Assembly (NCBI RefSeq): GCF_014237865.1
Contig: NZ_JACJUU010000002.1
Location: 372,001 to 436,000 of the forward strand
Reading direction: 5' to 3'
Length of the DNA: 64,000 nt
From: Pusillimonas minor
Lineage (GTDB): Bacteria > Pseudomonadota > Gammaproteobacteria > Burkholderiales > Burkholderiaceae_B
Position 1 is the stretch's first letter. The number at the start of each line of letters is the position of its first letter. Position numbers and translations under genes: made by a program. Positions 38,666 through 47,863 of the stretch are shown here, piece by piece. The notes under the pieces are model-generated. The model saw nothing but the letters and a program-made list of their open reading frames with translations, did no database searches and was not told the origin of the DNA.

Positions 38666-38695
38666 ATCATACGAGGGGTGGCGGGCCCCGTGCAA
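38666..38695 (-). promoter_or_regulatory. possible topB promoter
   Basis: On the minus strand a -10 TATGAT (38671-38666) lies 18 bases after TTGCAC (38695-38690), within the 124-base gap between gluQ and topB. The -10 is good and the -35 poor, so this is tentative. Confidence 0.35.
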
Positions 38696-38751
38696 GTGAA
38701 GATGCCGCGAACGGGCCAATTTTGCCACGCCGTGGCAGGCCGCGAATGGGC

Positions 38752-39621
38752 TCAATATATCAAATGTTGAAATCTGGCACGCCAGTGTTGGGTGGCTTTA
38801 GCCCAGAAATCGGCCGTGCTGGTGGTGTTGGCCAGGCTGTCAAAGCCCAGCCGGACCCAAGCCCGGTTTAGTGTGCGCAACGGGTTGTCGCAATCGAAGG
38901 GCTCGGCATGGTTTTGCTTCGATAGCTTTAACCCGTGAGCGTCGAGCACCAGTGGGACATGCATGACGCGAGGGGGGGTGACCCCCAGTGCACGGGCCAG
39001 CAGTATTTGACGGGCCGTAGAGCCAAGCAGGTCTGCCCCGCGCACAATGTCGGTCACGCCTTGGAAAGCATCGTCGACCACGACGACAAACTGGTAAGCC
39101 CACAAGCCGTCGGCGCGCCGGATAATGACGTCGCCAACGTCGTGTGCCACATTTTGCTGTTGCGGCCCCAGCCAGCGGTCGTTGAAGGGCACTACGCCGG
39201 GCTCGACCCGAAAGCGCCATGCCCGAACCTGGCCGCCCAAAGGAATGCCGTTTCGGCACGTACCCCGGTAAGGGCTTTTACCCACTTGCTGACGGGTGCA
39301 GCCGCAGCCGAATACCCGGCCTTGCGCCCTGAGGGTCTCGAAAGCTGCTTGATAGGCAGGCAGCCGCTGTGATTGCCATAAGGGTTCGCCATCCCAGTGC
39401 ATGCCCAGGGCCTGCAACTGACCCATGATGACTTGGTCGGCACCGGGTACAACGCGTGGCGTGTCGATGTCTTCGATGCGCAGCAGCCATTGCCCGCCAT
39501 GGGCCTTGGCATCGAGGTAACTGGCCATGGCGGCCACCAGCGAGCCGTCGTGCAAGGGCCCGCTGGGGCTGGGCGCAAACCGGCCAACATAGCCGGTTGG
39601 CATTTGGGGTACTGCAGCCAT
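38752..39621 (-). CDS. gluQ: glutamyl-Q tRNA(Asp) synthetase
   Basis: 289 residues, a truncated glutamyl-tRNA synthetase without the anticodon-binding domain. It adds glutamate to queuosine at position 34 of tRNA(Asp). Visible are the start of the catalytic domain ([20 protein letters not shown], covering the HIGH equivalent), the zinc-site cysteines ([15 protein letters not shown]) and the KMSKS equivalent (LKLSKQN). The HIGH-region Asp (LHDGS rather than the usual LHFGS) is a small oddity. Twelve bases after smg. Confidence 0.93.
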   Translation of the reverse strand: MAAVPQMPTGYVGRFAPSPSGPLHDGSLVAAMASYLDAKAHGGQWLLRIEDIDTPRVVPGADQVIMGQLQALGMHWDGEPLWQSQRLPAYQAAFETLRAQGRVFGCGCTRQQVGKSPYRGTCRNGIPLGGQVRAWRFRVEPGVVPFNDRWLGPQQQNVAHDVGDVIIRRADGLWAYQFVVVVDDAFQGVTDIVRGADLLGSTARQILLARALGVTPPRVMHVPLVLDAHGLKLSKQNHAEPFDCDNPLRTLNRAWVRLGFDSLANTTSTADFWAKATQHWRARFQHLIY

Positions 39622-39633
39622 GCAGGTAGCCGC

Positions 39634-40095
39634 TTAGTGCGACAGGCGGGTGTGCTCGTCGGTGAGCAGTTCTTCGAGCACCAGGTGATCGACCTCGGCT
39701 TCCTGGCTCCAGAGCACCATAAGGGTGAGGATTTTCAGTTTTTCGAGGGGAATGGGGGACTCGGCCGCAGCTTCGGCGCGCTCGATGAGGATTTCGCGCA
39801 GGGCGGCCGGCAATACCCCCGAGCCTTCGAGGAAGCTGATAAAGCCGATGGCCTCGGTGCCCAGACTTTGGTATTCGTGGTCGGTGTAAACGCGGGTGCT
39901 GTTGGTTTGCGGCACTTGGGACAGCTGAACGCAATGTTCGGTGGTTTGTGCCAGCCCGTAAAGCCAGCCCAGGGCTTCGTCGATGTCTTCGTGCTCGAAC
40001 CCGACAGCAGCCAGCTTGTGCGCCAGAACGTCGGCATCGGGGCAGGCTTGGGGGGTGTAGTAGTTTTCGAAAAGGTAGACGAGGATATCGTACAT
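39634..40095 (-). CDS. smg: Smg family protein (DUF494)
   Basis: 153 residues from the ATG at 40095 (MYDILVYLFENYYTPQACPD), matching the usual start of the family; an upstream in-frame start at 40137 adds 14 residues. Rich in acidic residues, with EDIDEALGWLYGL and LEKLKILTLMVLWSQEAEVD. Function not established; the gene is usually beside dprA (smf) and a topoisomerase gene. Here topB and gluQ follow but dprA is absent. Confidence 0.92.
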   Translation of the reverse strand: MYDILVYLFENYYTPQACPDADVLAHKLAAVGFEHEDIDEALGWLYGLAQTTEHCVQLSQVPQTNSTRVYTDHEYQSLGTEAIGFISFLEGSGVLPAALREILIERAEAAAESPIPLEKLKILTLMVLWSQEAEVDHLVLEELLTDEHTRLSH

Positions 40096-40241
40096 AGGGT
40101 GCGGCTTGGAGGAGAAATCGGTAATGCCAGAATTCACTGTACGCGGTTTTTACGGCCGCTGCAAGCCGGGAAAAAGACGTGTAGGCAATACGCTGCGGGC
40201 GCGCTAGAGGCGGCACCCGCAGCGTGGATGTGGCTAGGCGA

Positions 40242-41423
40242 TCAGACCATTTCGATGGCCATGGCTACCGCTTCGCCACCGCCAATGCACAAGGTGGCAA
40301 TGCCGCGTTTGCCGCCAGTTTTGCGCAGTGCGCCGACCAGCGTGGTGACCAAACGGGCGCCCGAGGCGCCAATGGGGTGACCCAGGGCGGTTGCGCCGCC
40401 ATGAATATTGACCTTGGCGTGGTCCAGGTTCAGTTCGCGCATGGCGGCCATGGTAACGACGGCGAAGGCCTCGTTGATTTCGTAGAGATCAACGTCGTTC
40501 GCGCTCCAGCCGGTTTTGGCCAAGAGGTTTTTCAGTGCGCCCACAGGGGCGGTGGTGAACCATTCGGGGGCTTGTGAGTGCTGGGCATGCGCGACCACGC
40601 GGGCCAAGGGGGTGGCCCCCAGCTTTTTGGCGGTCGATTCGCGCATCATGACGATGGCGGCGGCGCCGTCGGAAATAGATGACGCATTGGCGGCGGTGAC
40701 CGTACCGTCTTTTTTGAACGCTGGTTTAAGCGCGGGAATTTTTTCGGGCATGGCCTTGGCGGGGCCTTCGTCTGTGTCGATGACGGTGTCGCCTTTGCGA
40801 CCGGCGACGGTCACTGGCGCGATTTCCCACTTGAAGCTGCCGTCTTCGGTGGCAGCGCGGGCACGGCGCAGCGATTCGAGTGCATATGCGTCTTGTTCTT
40901 CGCGAGTGAAGGTGTATTTGTCGGCGCAGGCCTCGGCAAATACGCCCATGGCCGTACCGCGCTGGTAGGCGTCTTCAAGGCCGTCAAGGGCCATGTGGTC
41001 GTACACGGTAGAGTGGCCGTAACGGTAGCCCTGGCGACCGCGTAGCAGCAGGTAGGGGGCGTTGCTCATGCTTTCTTGGCCACCTGCAACCACGACGTCG
41101 GCGCTGCCGGCAACCAGCAGGTCGTGGCCAAACATGGCGGCTTTAAGCCCCGAGCCGCAAACTTTGTGAATGGTGGTGCAGCCAACCCCCTGGGGCAAGC
41201 CGGCGCCCAGCGCGGCTTGACGGGCGGGCGCCTGGCCCTGGCCGGCCTGCAGCACGTTACCCATGATGACTTCGTTGACGGCGTCGCCGGAAACGCCGGC
41301 GCGCTCGAGGGCGGCTTTAATGGCAATGGCGCCCAGTTCGTGAGCAGCCAACCCGGACAGGCTGCCCATCATGCCGCCCATGGGCGTGCGGGCTACCGAG
41401 ACGAGGACGATGGGGTCAGACAT
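40242..41423 (-). CDS. acetyl-CoA C-acetyltransferase (thiolase)
   Basis: 393 residues, biosynthetic-type thiolase that interconverts two acetyl-CoA and acetoacetyl-CoA. The nucleophilic Cys is in HKVCGSGLKA (about residue 89), with GGQESMSNAPYL, NEAFAV, GGATALGHPIGASGAR and the C-terminal CIGGGEAVAM holding the general-base Cys. It stands alone on the minus strand, divergent from a metallo-hydrolase across an AT-rich gap. It could serve ketone-body, leucine or polyhydroxybutyrate metabolism; the context does not decide. Confidence 0.94.
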   Translation of the reverse strand: MSDPIVLVSVARTPMGGMMGSLSGLAAHELGAIAIKAALERAGVSGDAVNEVIMGNVLQAGQGQAPARQAALGAGLPQGVGCTTIHKVCGSGLKAAMFGHDLLVAGSADVVVAGGQESMSNAPYLLLRGRQGYRYGHSTVYDHMALDGLEDAYQRGTAMGVFAEACADKYTFTREEQDAYALESLRRARAATEDGSFKWEIAPVTVAGRKGDTVIDTDEGPAKAMPEKIPALKPAFKKDGTVTAANASSISDGAAAIVMMRESTAKKLGATPLARVVAHAQHSQAPEWFTTAPVGALKNLLAKTGWSANDVDLYEINEAFAVVTMAAMRELNLDHAKVNIHGGATALGHPIGASGARLVTTLVGALRKTGGKRGIATLCIGGGEAVAMAIEMV

Positions 41424-41609
41424 GGTTGTGCTCCTTGGTAATGAAGTAAGAGGTGTAGACGGAATACGACGGAATACTTTAGGTTTTAAATGTTTATTTA
41501 AGTGTTTATTCTAGCGAAACCTGAAAATTTTAGTATTAACACTGGGTTAAGATAAATCCAAACAGCAGATCAAAGTGAAATTTTTTACGTTGTACCGGAG
41601 ACGCCCTGC
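41424..41609. promoter_or_regulatory. AT-rich divergent promoter region thiolase / hydrolase
   Basis: A 186-base gap with a pronounced AT-rich core (about 41470-41580). It holds a direct repeat TGTTTATT (41489-41496 and 41502-41509 approximately) and an outer pair AGGTTT / AAACCT about 33 bases apart. These are possible operator elements for a common regulator of the two divergent genes. I cannot assign firm -35/-10 boxes. Confidence 0.4.
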
Positions 41610-42683
41610 ATGAACCCGAACGAACAAAAACTCAGTTATCCCATGGGCAACACCATGCCCGAGCCCGGTCAGGCTATGACGGTGGCCGATGGCGTGCGCT
41701 GGGTTCGCATGCCTTTGCCTTTTGCGCTTGACCATATCAACTTATGGCTGATGCGTGACCAGATCGACGGGCGCGAGGGCTGGACAATTGTGGATACCGG
41801 GGTGTCGCGCGAGCCTGTAAAAGCGCTGTGGGAAGATATTTTCAACACCCAGCTTGAAGGCCTGCCGGTGCTGCGCGTGATTGTGACGCATATGCACCCC
41901 GACCACGTGGGCCTGGCGCATTGGTTGTGCGAACGGTGGGGCGTGCAGTTATGGATGTCGATGACTGATTTTGCGATTGCCCGGTTGTGGTCACGCCCGG
42001 CGGCGCCGGGTGATGCCGGCGCGGGTGGCGGAACAGGCGGTCACATTGCGTTGCAGCACTTCTTGCGTCATGGCTTGCAAGACCCCCAAGCCCAGGAAAA
42101 AATCCGTGAGCGCGGCAAGTATTACCCCAGCCACGTACCCGATATGCCCGCCTCGTTTATCCGCATCATGAACGATGACCGTCTGCAAATCGGGGGGCGC
42201 GAGTGGCGCGTAATTATGGGTTACGGTCATGCGCCCGAGCATGTTTCGCTGTATTGCGACACCCTGAAGGTCCTTATTTCGGGCGACATGGTATTGCCGC
42301 GCATTTCAACCAACGTCAGCGTGTTCGACTTCGAGCCCGAGTCAAACCCCCTGCCCTTGTACCTGAAGTCGCTGCGCGACTACGACGAGCTGCCTCACGA
42401 TACGCTGGTCTTGCCCTCGCATGGCCGTCCGTTTGTGGGCTTGCACGAACGCATTGCCCAGCAATGCACCCACCACGCCGAGCGCCTTGAAGAGGTGTAT
42501 GCCGCTTGCGCCCGCCCCACAACGGCCGGCGAGATCGTGCCCATGATGTTCAAACGCGAGCTCGACCCGCATCAGTTGTCTTTTGCCATTGGCGAGGCGC
42601 TGGCGCATTTGCATGCGTTGTGGTTCGAAGGCAAGCTGAAACGGGTGTTTGAAGACGGCGTTTACCGGTTCAGCCACGTGTGA
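41610..42683 (+). CDS. MBL-fold metallo-hydrolase
   Basis: 357 residues. The metallo-beta-lactamase motif THMHPDHVG binds the metals, with further ligands in GYGHAPEH, ISGDMVLP and LPSHGRPF. A C-terminal winged-helix region (HAERLEEVYAACARPTTAGE to the end) is typical of the LACTB2/BLACT_WH kind. Such enzymes hydrolyse thioesters, lactones or nucleic acids. Divergent from the acetyl-CoA acetyltransferase, so a CoA-thioester role is possible but not shown. Confidence 0.88.
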   Translation: MNPNEQKLSYPMGNTMPEPGQAMTVADGVRWVRMPLPFALDHINLWLMRDQIDGREGWTIVDTGVSREPVKALWEDIFNTQLEGLPVLRVIVTHMHPDHVGLAHWLCERWGVQLWMSMTDFAIARLWSRPAAPGDAGAGGGTGGHIALQHFLRHGLQDPQAQEKIRERGKYYPSHVPDMPASFIRIMNDDRLQIGGREWRVIMGYGHAPEHVSLYCDTLKVLISGDMVLPRISTNVSVFDFEPESNPLPLYLKSLRDYDELPHDTLVLPSHGRPFVGLHERIAQQCTHHAERLEEVYAACARPTTAGEIVPMMFKRELDPHQLSFAIGEALAHLHALWFEGKLKRVFEDGVYRFSHV

Positions 42684-42791
42684 AGTGTCGCGTGTAAATG
42701 CCGGCCAACGCGTGCCGTGTGACTACGGCACGCGTTGGCCGGCATGCGCGGTATTTATGCGTGGCTTGAATTGCAGTATTTACGTGGGTGT

Positions 42792-43421
42792 TTATTGCCG
42801 CCCTGCCATCAGCAACCTGACGGCCAGGCCCACGAACACCAGAGCCGACCCTCGGTTGATAAGCCGTTGCGTAGTGGCCGACTTTTGTAAATGCTGGCTG
42901 AACCAGCCGGAAAACAGCGCAATGCAGGCAAACACCACAAATGCGGCCAACATGAACAAGGCCCCCAGGCTAACCGTTTGCAATGCCACCGAACCGCGTG
43001 CGGGCGACGTAAATTGGGGCAAGAAAGCCAAAAAGAACAGCGATACTTTCGGGTTGGTCAGGTTCATGAAAATGCCCCGCCGATACAAGGCACCATACGA
43101 CAATTGCGGCGGACGGGCATCGGTGCGGGTACTGACGGGGGCACGCCATGCGCCCCAGGCCAAGTACAGCAGGTAGGCGGCACCGGCTAGTTTCAGGGCC
43201 GTAAAAGCGGCCTCTGAGGCAGCAAACACGGCAGCCAGGCCGACCGCAACGGCCACGGTATGGCCGACCAGGCCGGTGCACAGGCCCAGCACCACCATCA
43301 TGCCCGACGTACGGCCCCACAGGGCCGATTGCATAAGCACGAACAGGTTGTCGGGCCCAGGGCTAAGCGCCAGCAACACGGCGATGCCGAAAAAAGACAG
43401 GGCAAGATCGAAAGTCAGCAT
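42792..43421 (-). CDS. LysE/RhtB family exporter
   Basis: 209 residues from the ATG at 43421 (MLTFDLALSFFGIAVLLALS). An alternative ATG at 43460 would overlap the divergent metC start and adds a non-hydrophobic lead. Six hydrophobic segments and the family motif SPGPDNLFVLMQSALWGRTSGM-like start region are seen (split here as LSPGPDNLFVL and GRTSGMMVVLG), then NLTNPKVSLFFLAFLPQF. Probable amino acid or metabolite exporter. Its start lies 38 bases from metC, suggesting control linked to methionine or homoserine metabolism. Confidence 0.9.
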   Translation of the reverse strand: MLTFDLALSFFGIAVLLALSPGPDNLFVLMQSALWGRTSGMMVVLGLCTGLVGHTVAVAVGLAAVFAASEAAFTALKLAGAAYLLYLAWGAWRAPVSTRTDARPPQLSYGALYRRGIFMNLTNPKVSLFFLAFLPQFTSPARGSVALQTVSLGALFMLAAFVVFACIALFSGWFSQHLQKSATTQRLINRGSALVFVGLAVRLLMAGRQ

Positions 43422-43458
43422 AAGGCGATTCGGGTCGGGGTGAGGTAGTATATACCCC

Positions 43459-44655
43459 ATGAGCGCTTCAAAAAATCACCACCTTGACACCCTGTTAATG
43501 CATACGGGCATGGCGCCTTTCGACCCGGCAACGGGCGCGGCGCCGGTCGCCCTGCCCTCGGTGCGTACCAGCACCGTACGTTTTGAAAGCCTTGATGCCC
43601 TGGCCAAAGCCCGCGCCACCCAACTGGCCGGCGACCGTGGCGTGACATACGGCCGCATTGGCATGCAAACCCACGAAGCCCTCGAGTCTGTGGTGTGTGC
43701 GCTTGAAAGCGCCGAGCGTTGCTTTCTGGCGCCGTCGGGCTTGTCGGCCATGACGCTGTCGGTCATGGCGCTGCTGGGGGCCGGCGACCATATGCTGGTG
43801 TCCGACAGCGTGTATGGGCCCATGCGTTATCTGGATAAAACCGTCCTGAAACGCATGAGTATCGATGTGACCTACAGCCGTGCTACGGTCGCCGACCTCG
43901 AACCATTACTGCGCCCGGAAACCCGCGTGCTGTATGTCGAATCGCCGGGCTCGTTGTTGTTCGAAATGCTCGATATCCCGGCATTGGCCCAGTTTGCGCG
44001 CAAGCATAACTTGCTGCTGGTAACAGACAACACGTGGGGGTCGGGTTACTTGTATCGTCCACTGGAGCTGGGCGCGCATGTGTCGGTCATGGCGGGCACC
44101 AAGTACATTGGCGGGCATTCTGACTTGATGCTGGGGGCCGTGGTGGCCAACGATGCCGACGTCATTGCGCGGCTGAACCAGACGCACTATGCCATGGGGT
44201 ATTCGATTAGTGCCGACGACGCCTGGTTGGCCTTGCGCGGGGTGCGTACCCTGCCGATCCGCCTGCGTCAGCATGCGCAAAATGCGCTGCGGGTATGCCA
44301 ATACCTGGCCGGGCGTGACGACGTCGTCAAGATTTTCCACCCGGCCTGGCCGGGTGACCCGGGCCATGCGTTGTGGCAACGCGACTGCCATGGCTCCAAC
44401 GGCATGATGGCGGTCGAGCTGAAGCTGACGCCCGCGCAGGCCGAAACGTTTGTAAACGCCCTGACCTTGTTTGGTATCGGGTTTTCGTGGGGGGGCTACG
44501 AAAGCCTGGTGCAACTGATCGAGCCCGGCGCCATTGCCGTCCACAGTTATTGGTCGAAATCAGACAACGCCATTGTGCGCCTGCATATCGGGCTGGAAGA
44601 CCCGGCCGATTTAATTGCAGACATTCAGCAGGCGCTGGCCGTTGCCGGGAAGTGA
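43459..44655 (+). CDS. metC: cystathionine beta-lyase
   Basis: 398 residues, Cys/Met metabolism PLP enzyme splitting cystathionine to homocysteine, pyruvate and ammonia. Visible are TYGRIGMQTHEALE, FLAPSGLSAMTLSVMALL, the PLP-binding VTDNTWGSGYLY and MAGTKYIGGHSD with the Schiff-base lysine, and SWGGYESL in the C-terminal domain. The spacing and SWGGYES wording favour MetC over gamma-synthase. Divergent from a LysE-type exporter. Confidence 0.92.
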   Translation: MSASKNHHLDTLLMHTGMAPFDPATGAAPVALPSVRTSTVRFESLDALAKARATQLAGDRGVTYGRIGMQTHEALESVVCALESAERCFLAPSGLSAMTLSVMALLGAGDHMLVSDSVYGPMRYLDKTVLKRMSIDVTYSRATVADLEPLLRPETRVLYVESPGSLLFEMLDIPALAQFARKHNLLLVTDNTWGSGYLYRPLELGAHVSVMAGTKYIGGHSDLMLGAVVANDADVIARLNQTHYAMGYSISADDAWLALRGVRTLPIRLRQHAQNALRVCQYLAGRDDVVKIFHPAWPGDPGHALWQRDCHGSNGMMAVELKLTPAQAETFVNALTLFGIGFSWGGYESLVQLIEPGAIAVHSYWSKSDNAIVRLHIGLEDPADLIADIQQALAVAGK

Positions 44656-44689
44656 CCTTTAACCTGGGGCCACCCCCCGCCAATACCGC

Positions 44690-45319
44690 TTATTTTGCCT
44701 GCAGTACGTCGTCCAGAAGCTTCTGGGCCTGCGTGATGGTGCCTTCGTAGCTGCCGGTCATGCTGGGCGACGTGGTGTATTTGCCGCCAATGCCCAGGGT
44801 GGGTGTGCCCTGGATGTCGTAGGCTTTTTCAAGCTCTTTGGCGCGGGCGACCTTCGAGGTTACGCCAAACGAGCGGGCGGCTTCTTCGTACTGTTTGGGG
44901 TCAACGCCTTGGGTGGACAGCCACTGCGCAATGGCGCCGCTGTCAAAAATGCGCTTGCGCTCGGTGTGCAGTGCCTTGAAAACCTTGGGGTGAAGGTCAA
45001 GGCGGCCAAGGCTTTCAAGCGCGTAGTACAGGCGCTGCAGGTCGACCATGCCGGCATTGAACGCAACCGGTACGCGGCGGATGACGACATTTTCGGGCAG
45101 TGTCTTTTCCCATTTCTCGACCATGGGTTCCATGGTGGCGCAATGCGGGCAGGCATAGGCAAAGAACTCGAGCACTTCGATTTTGCCGGGGGTGTCGGAC
45201 GGCTGTTCGGGCGTTACTTTGGTGAAGGCGCCTTGCGCGTTTGCCGAGAGGGGCAGCAGCGCTGCCAGGCCCAGTGCGGCCGCAGAAAGCAGACGGGAAA
45301 CAAAGGTGTTCAATGCCAT
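44690..45319 (-). CDS. dsbA: thiol:disulfide interchange protein DsbA
   Basis: 209 residues. A signal peptide (LSAAALGLAALLPLSANAQG) precedes a thioredoxin fold with the active site FFAYACPHCATMEPM (CPHC), an inserted helical domain and the cis-Pro loop GTPTLGI. It oxidises cysteines of exported proteins. Last gene of argS-SPOR-dsbA, 46 bases after the SPOR gene. Confidence 0.95.
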   Translation of the reverse strand: MALNTFVSRLLSAAALGLAALLPLSANAQGAFTKVTPEQPSDTPGKIEVLEFFAYACPHCATMEPMVEKWEKTLPENVVIRRVPVAFNAGMVDLQRLYYALESLGRLDLHPKVFKALHTERKRIFDSGAIAQWLSTQGVDPKQYEEAARSFGVTSKVARAKELEKAYDIQGTPTLGIGGKYTTSPSMTGSYEGTITQAQKLLDDVLQAK

Positions 45320-45365
45320 GAGTAGTCCTGTTCAAAAGTAAATTAAAGGCCGTGTGGTTGCGGGT

Positions 45366-46085
45366 TTAGGGCTTGACCACAGTCGTGTCGATTTTGGCGT
45401 TGGACAACGTAACGCGCGATCGGTTCATGTCGTCGATGCCTTTGTAGGGGCCGACTCGCACGCGGTACAGGGTGGTGCCATTAATTTGTGCCGGTTGCAC
45501 TTGCGCTTGTTCGCCCAGCAACAAAATGCGCGCGCGCATGGCCTGGGCATCGGCTTCGGCCCTGAACGCCCCCGCCTGCAGGTAGTAGGTGGTTTGCGTG
45601 CCGGGTGCCGGCTTTGCCGCAGGCGCAGCGTTGTTGCCCGCCGATGCGGCGGGCGCTGCCGGGCGAGATGTGCTTGCCGCAGGCGCTGGAGGTGTGGCGG
45701 CGTTGTCGGGTGTGGCGCGGGGCGCAGCAGGGCTGGGTGCGGGTGCGCCCAGTGTGGTCAGCAAGGCCCCGATGTCGTCTTGCAGCGTTACCCCAGATGC
45801 GCTGCCGGGCAGGGCCTGCGGTGGTGTTACCGCGGCAGGGTCGACCGGCGCCCCTGCACCGCCCCGGCCCATAAGGGCCTGGTTTGGATCGGGGGCGTCG
45901 CGCACGTCGGGGAGTAGTGTGGTGGGCGCCGAACGACTGAACTTGTCTGCAAACGGCATGGGGACCTGCGTAACAAACCACGCAACGCCGGCCGCAATGG
46001 CCAGGCCCAGAATAAGCCCGAAAAGCAGCGTGAACAGGGTGCTGCCCTTGAACATCGAAGCGTTGGATTTGCGACTTTTTGCCAT
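45366..46085 (-). CDS. SPOR domain cell-division-type protein
   Basis: 239 residues. A short basic cytoplasmic start (AKSRKSNASMFKGS), one membrane helix (LFTLLFGLILGLAIAAGVAW), a long Pro/Ala-rich periplasmic linker, and a C-terminal SPOR domain (TYYLQAGAFRAEADAQAMRA to YRVRVGPYKG) that binds denuded septal peptidoglycan. The layout is that of FtsN-like proteins. It lies 12 bases after argS, the usual place for this gene in betaproteobacteria. Confidence 0.92.
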   Translation of the reverse strand: MAKSRKSNASMFKGSTLFTLLFGLILGLAIAAGVAWFVTQVPMPFADKFSRSAPTTLLPDVRDAPDPNQALMGRGGAGAPVDPAAVTPPQALPGSASGVTLQDDIGALLTTLGAPAPSPAAPRATPDNAATPPAPAASTSRPAAPAASAGNNAAPAAKPAPGTQTTYYLQAGAFRAEADAQAMRARILLLGEQAQVQPAQINGTTLYRVRVGPYKGIDDMNRSRVTLSNAKIDTTVVKP

Positions 46086-46097
46086 AGGTACCGGTAA

Positions 46098-47783
46098 TTA
46101 CATCTTTTCGGGCGCCGAAACGCCCAGTAGTGCCAGGCCGTTGGCCAGTACTTGCCGTGTGCCCTGTGCCAGGCGCAGGCGAGCCAGTTTCAGGGCTTCG
46201 TCGTCGACCAGGACACGTTCGGCGTTATACCAGGCGTGGAAGTCGGCCGCGCAGTCGCGTAGCCAGAACGCAATGTGGTGAGGCGCCAGTTCGTTGGCGG
46301 CCAGCGTGATGGCGGCGGGGAACTCGGCCAGGCGCTGCAGCAGGGCGAACTCGGTGGGCGCGACCAGGCGACTGATGTCGGCCGAGCCAAGCTGCGCGGC
46401 TGTAGGCGCCGACTGCGCAAGCATGGAGCAGATGCGCGCGTGAGCGTACTGGATGTAGTAAACCGGGTTTTCTTCGCTTTTTGAAAGCGCCAGGTCGATA
46501 TCGAAGACGAATTCGGAGTCGGCGCGGCGCTGGGCCAGAAAGAACCTTACGGCGTCTTGCCCCACCCATTCGATCAGGTCGCGCAGGGTAACGTAGCTGC
46601 CGGCCCGCTTTGAAATTTTGACTTCGGCCCCGCCCCGCATGACCTTGACCATTTTGTGCAGGATGTATTCGGGGAAGGTTTTGGGAATGCCCATATTCAG
46701 GCCTTGCAGGCCGGCCCGCACACGCGCGATGGTGCCGTGGTGGTCGCTGCCCTGAATATTGATGGCGCGATGGTAGCCGCGTTCCCATTTGGCGACGTGG
46801 TAGGCCACGTCGGGCACAAAATAGGTGTAACCGCCTTCCGATTTGCGCATGACGCGGTCTTTGTCGTCGCCGGTGCCCAGTTCGGTGGTGCGCAGCCAGA
46901 GCGCACCTTCGTTTTCGTAGGTGTGGCCGTTGTCGACCAGGGTTTGGACAGCCTTTTCGACGCGCCCGGAGGTATAGAGCGAGCTTTCGAGGTAGAAGTT
47001 GTCGAACTTCAGGCCAAACGCCTGCAGGTCGAGGTCTTGCTCGCGGCGCAGGTAAGCCACGGCAAAGTGGCGAATGTCGTTAAGGTTGTCGAGGTTGCCG
47101 GTTGCCGTGACCTCGTCGCCATCGGCCGCCTTGACGGTTTTGCGCGCGATGAAATCGTTGGCAATATCAAGAATGTAGTCACCCTTGTAGCCGTCGGCGG
47201 GAAACTGGGGGGCGTCGGGGGCGATGCCCCGTGCGCGCGCCTGCACACTGATGGCCAGGTTGTCGATTTGGTTGCCGGCGTCGTTGTAATAGAACTCGCG
47301 GGTAACGTCGAAGCCCTGGGCGGTGAACAGGCGGCATAAAGAGTCGCCCAGCGCGGCCTGGCGCGCATGGCCCACGTGCAGCGGCCCGGTGGGGTTGGCC
47401 GAAACAAACTCGACCAGAATCTTCTGATGATTGGCGGGCTGGCTGCCGTAGCGTTCGCCTTCGTCTTGCAGCACCTGCAATACCGCCTGGCGCGCTGCGG
47501 CGGTCAGGCGGAAGTTGATGAACCCGGGGCCGGCGATGTCGGCCGTTTCGATAAGCGCAGCGGTTTCGGGCTGGGCCATAAGCGCGTCGACAATGTGCTG
47601 GGCCAGTTCGCGCGGGTTGCGGCGGGCAGGCTTGGCCAATTGCATGGCAATGTTGGTGGCCATGTCGCCATGTGCGGCGATTTTCGGGCGTTCGAGCGTA
47701 ACCGCAGGGGTGGCGTCGGGGACGACTTGCGAGACGGCGCGGGTAATGAGCGCGATAAGGGTATGTTGTTGCCCGGGAAGCAT
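46098..47783 (-). CDS. argS: arginyl-tRNA synthetase
   Basis: 561 residues from the ATG at 47783 ([20 protein letters not shown]), the usual size. A longer frame to 47888 adds 35 residues of unlikely composition. Class I motifs are [20 protein letters not shown] (HIGH equivalent HVGH), the adjacent N-terminal tRNA-D-loop-binding domain, and [16 protein letters not shown] covering the KMSKS position. The C-terminal DALR anticodon-binding domain begins near ICSMLAQS. First gene of argS-SPOR-dsbA. Confidence 0.97.
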   Translation of the reverse strand: MLPGQQHTLIALITRAVSQVVPDATPAVTLERPKIAAHGDMATNIAMQLAKPARRNPRELAQHIVDALMAQPETAALIETADIAGPGFINFRLTAAARQAVLQVLQDEGERYGSQPANHQKILVEFVSANPTGPLHVGHARQAALGDSLCRLFTAQGFDVTREFYYNDAGNQIDNLAISVQARARGIAPDAPQFPADGYKGDYILDIANDFIARKTVKAADGDEVTATGNLDNLNDIRHFAVAYLRREQDLDLQAFGLKFDNFYLESSLYTSGRVEKAVQTLVDNGHTYENEGALWLRTTELGTGDDKDRVMRKSEGGYTYFVPDVAYHVAKWERGYHRAINIQGSDHHGTIARVRAGLQGLNMGIPKTFPEYILHKMVKVMRGGAEVKISKRAGSYVTLRDLIEWVGQDAVRFFLAQRRADSEFVFDIDLALSKSEENPVYYIQYAHARICSMLAQSAPTAAQLGSADISRLVAPTEFALLQRLAEFPAAITLAANELAPHHIAFWLRDCAADFHAWYNAERVLVDDEALKLARLRLAQGTRQVLANGLALLGVSAPEKM

Positions 47784-47863
47784 AAATAAGACGTGATGGT
47801 GAAAAGAAAAAGCAAGCTTGAATGATAGCGTGATTTGCCGGGTGCTGTCGTGGCGGCGCCCGT

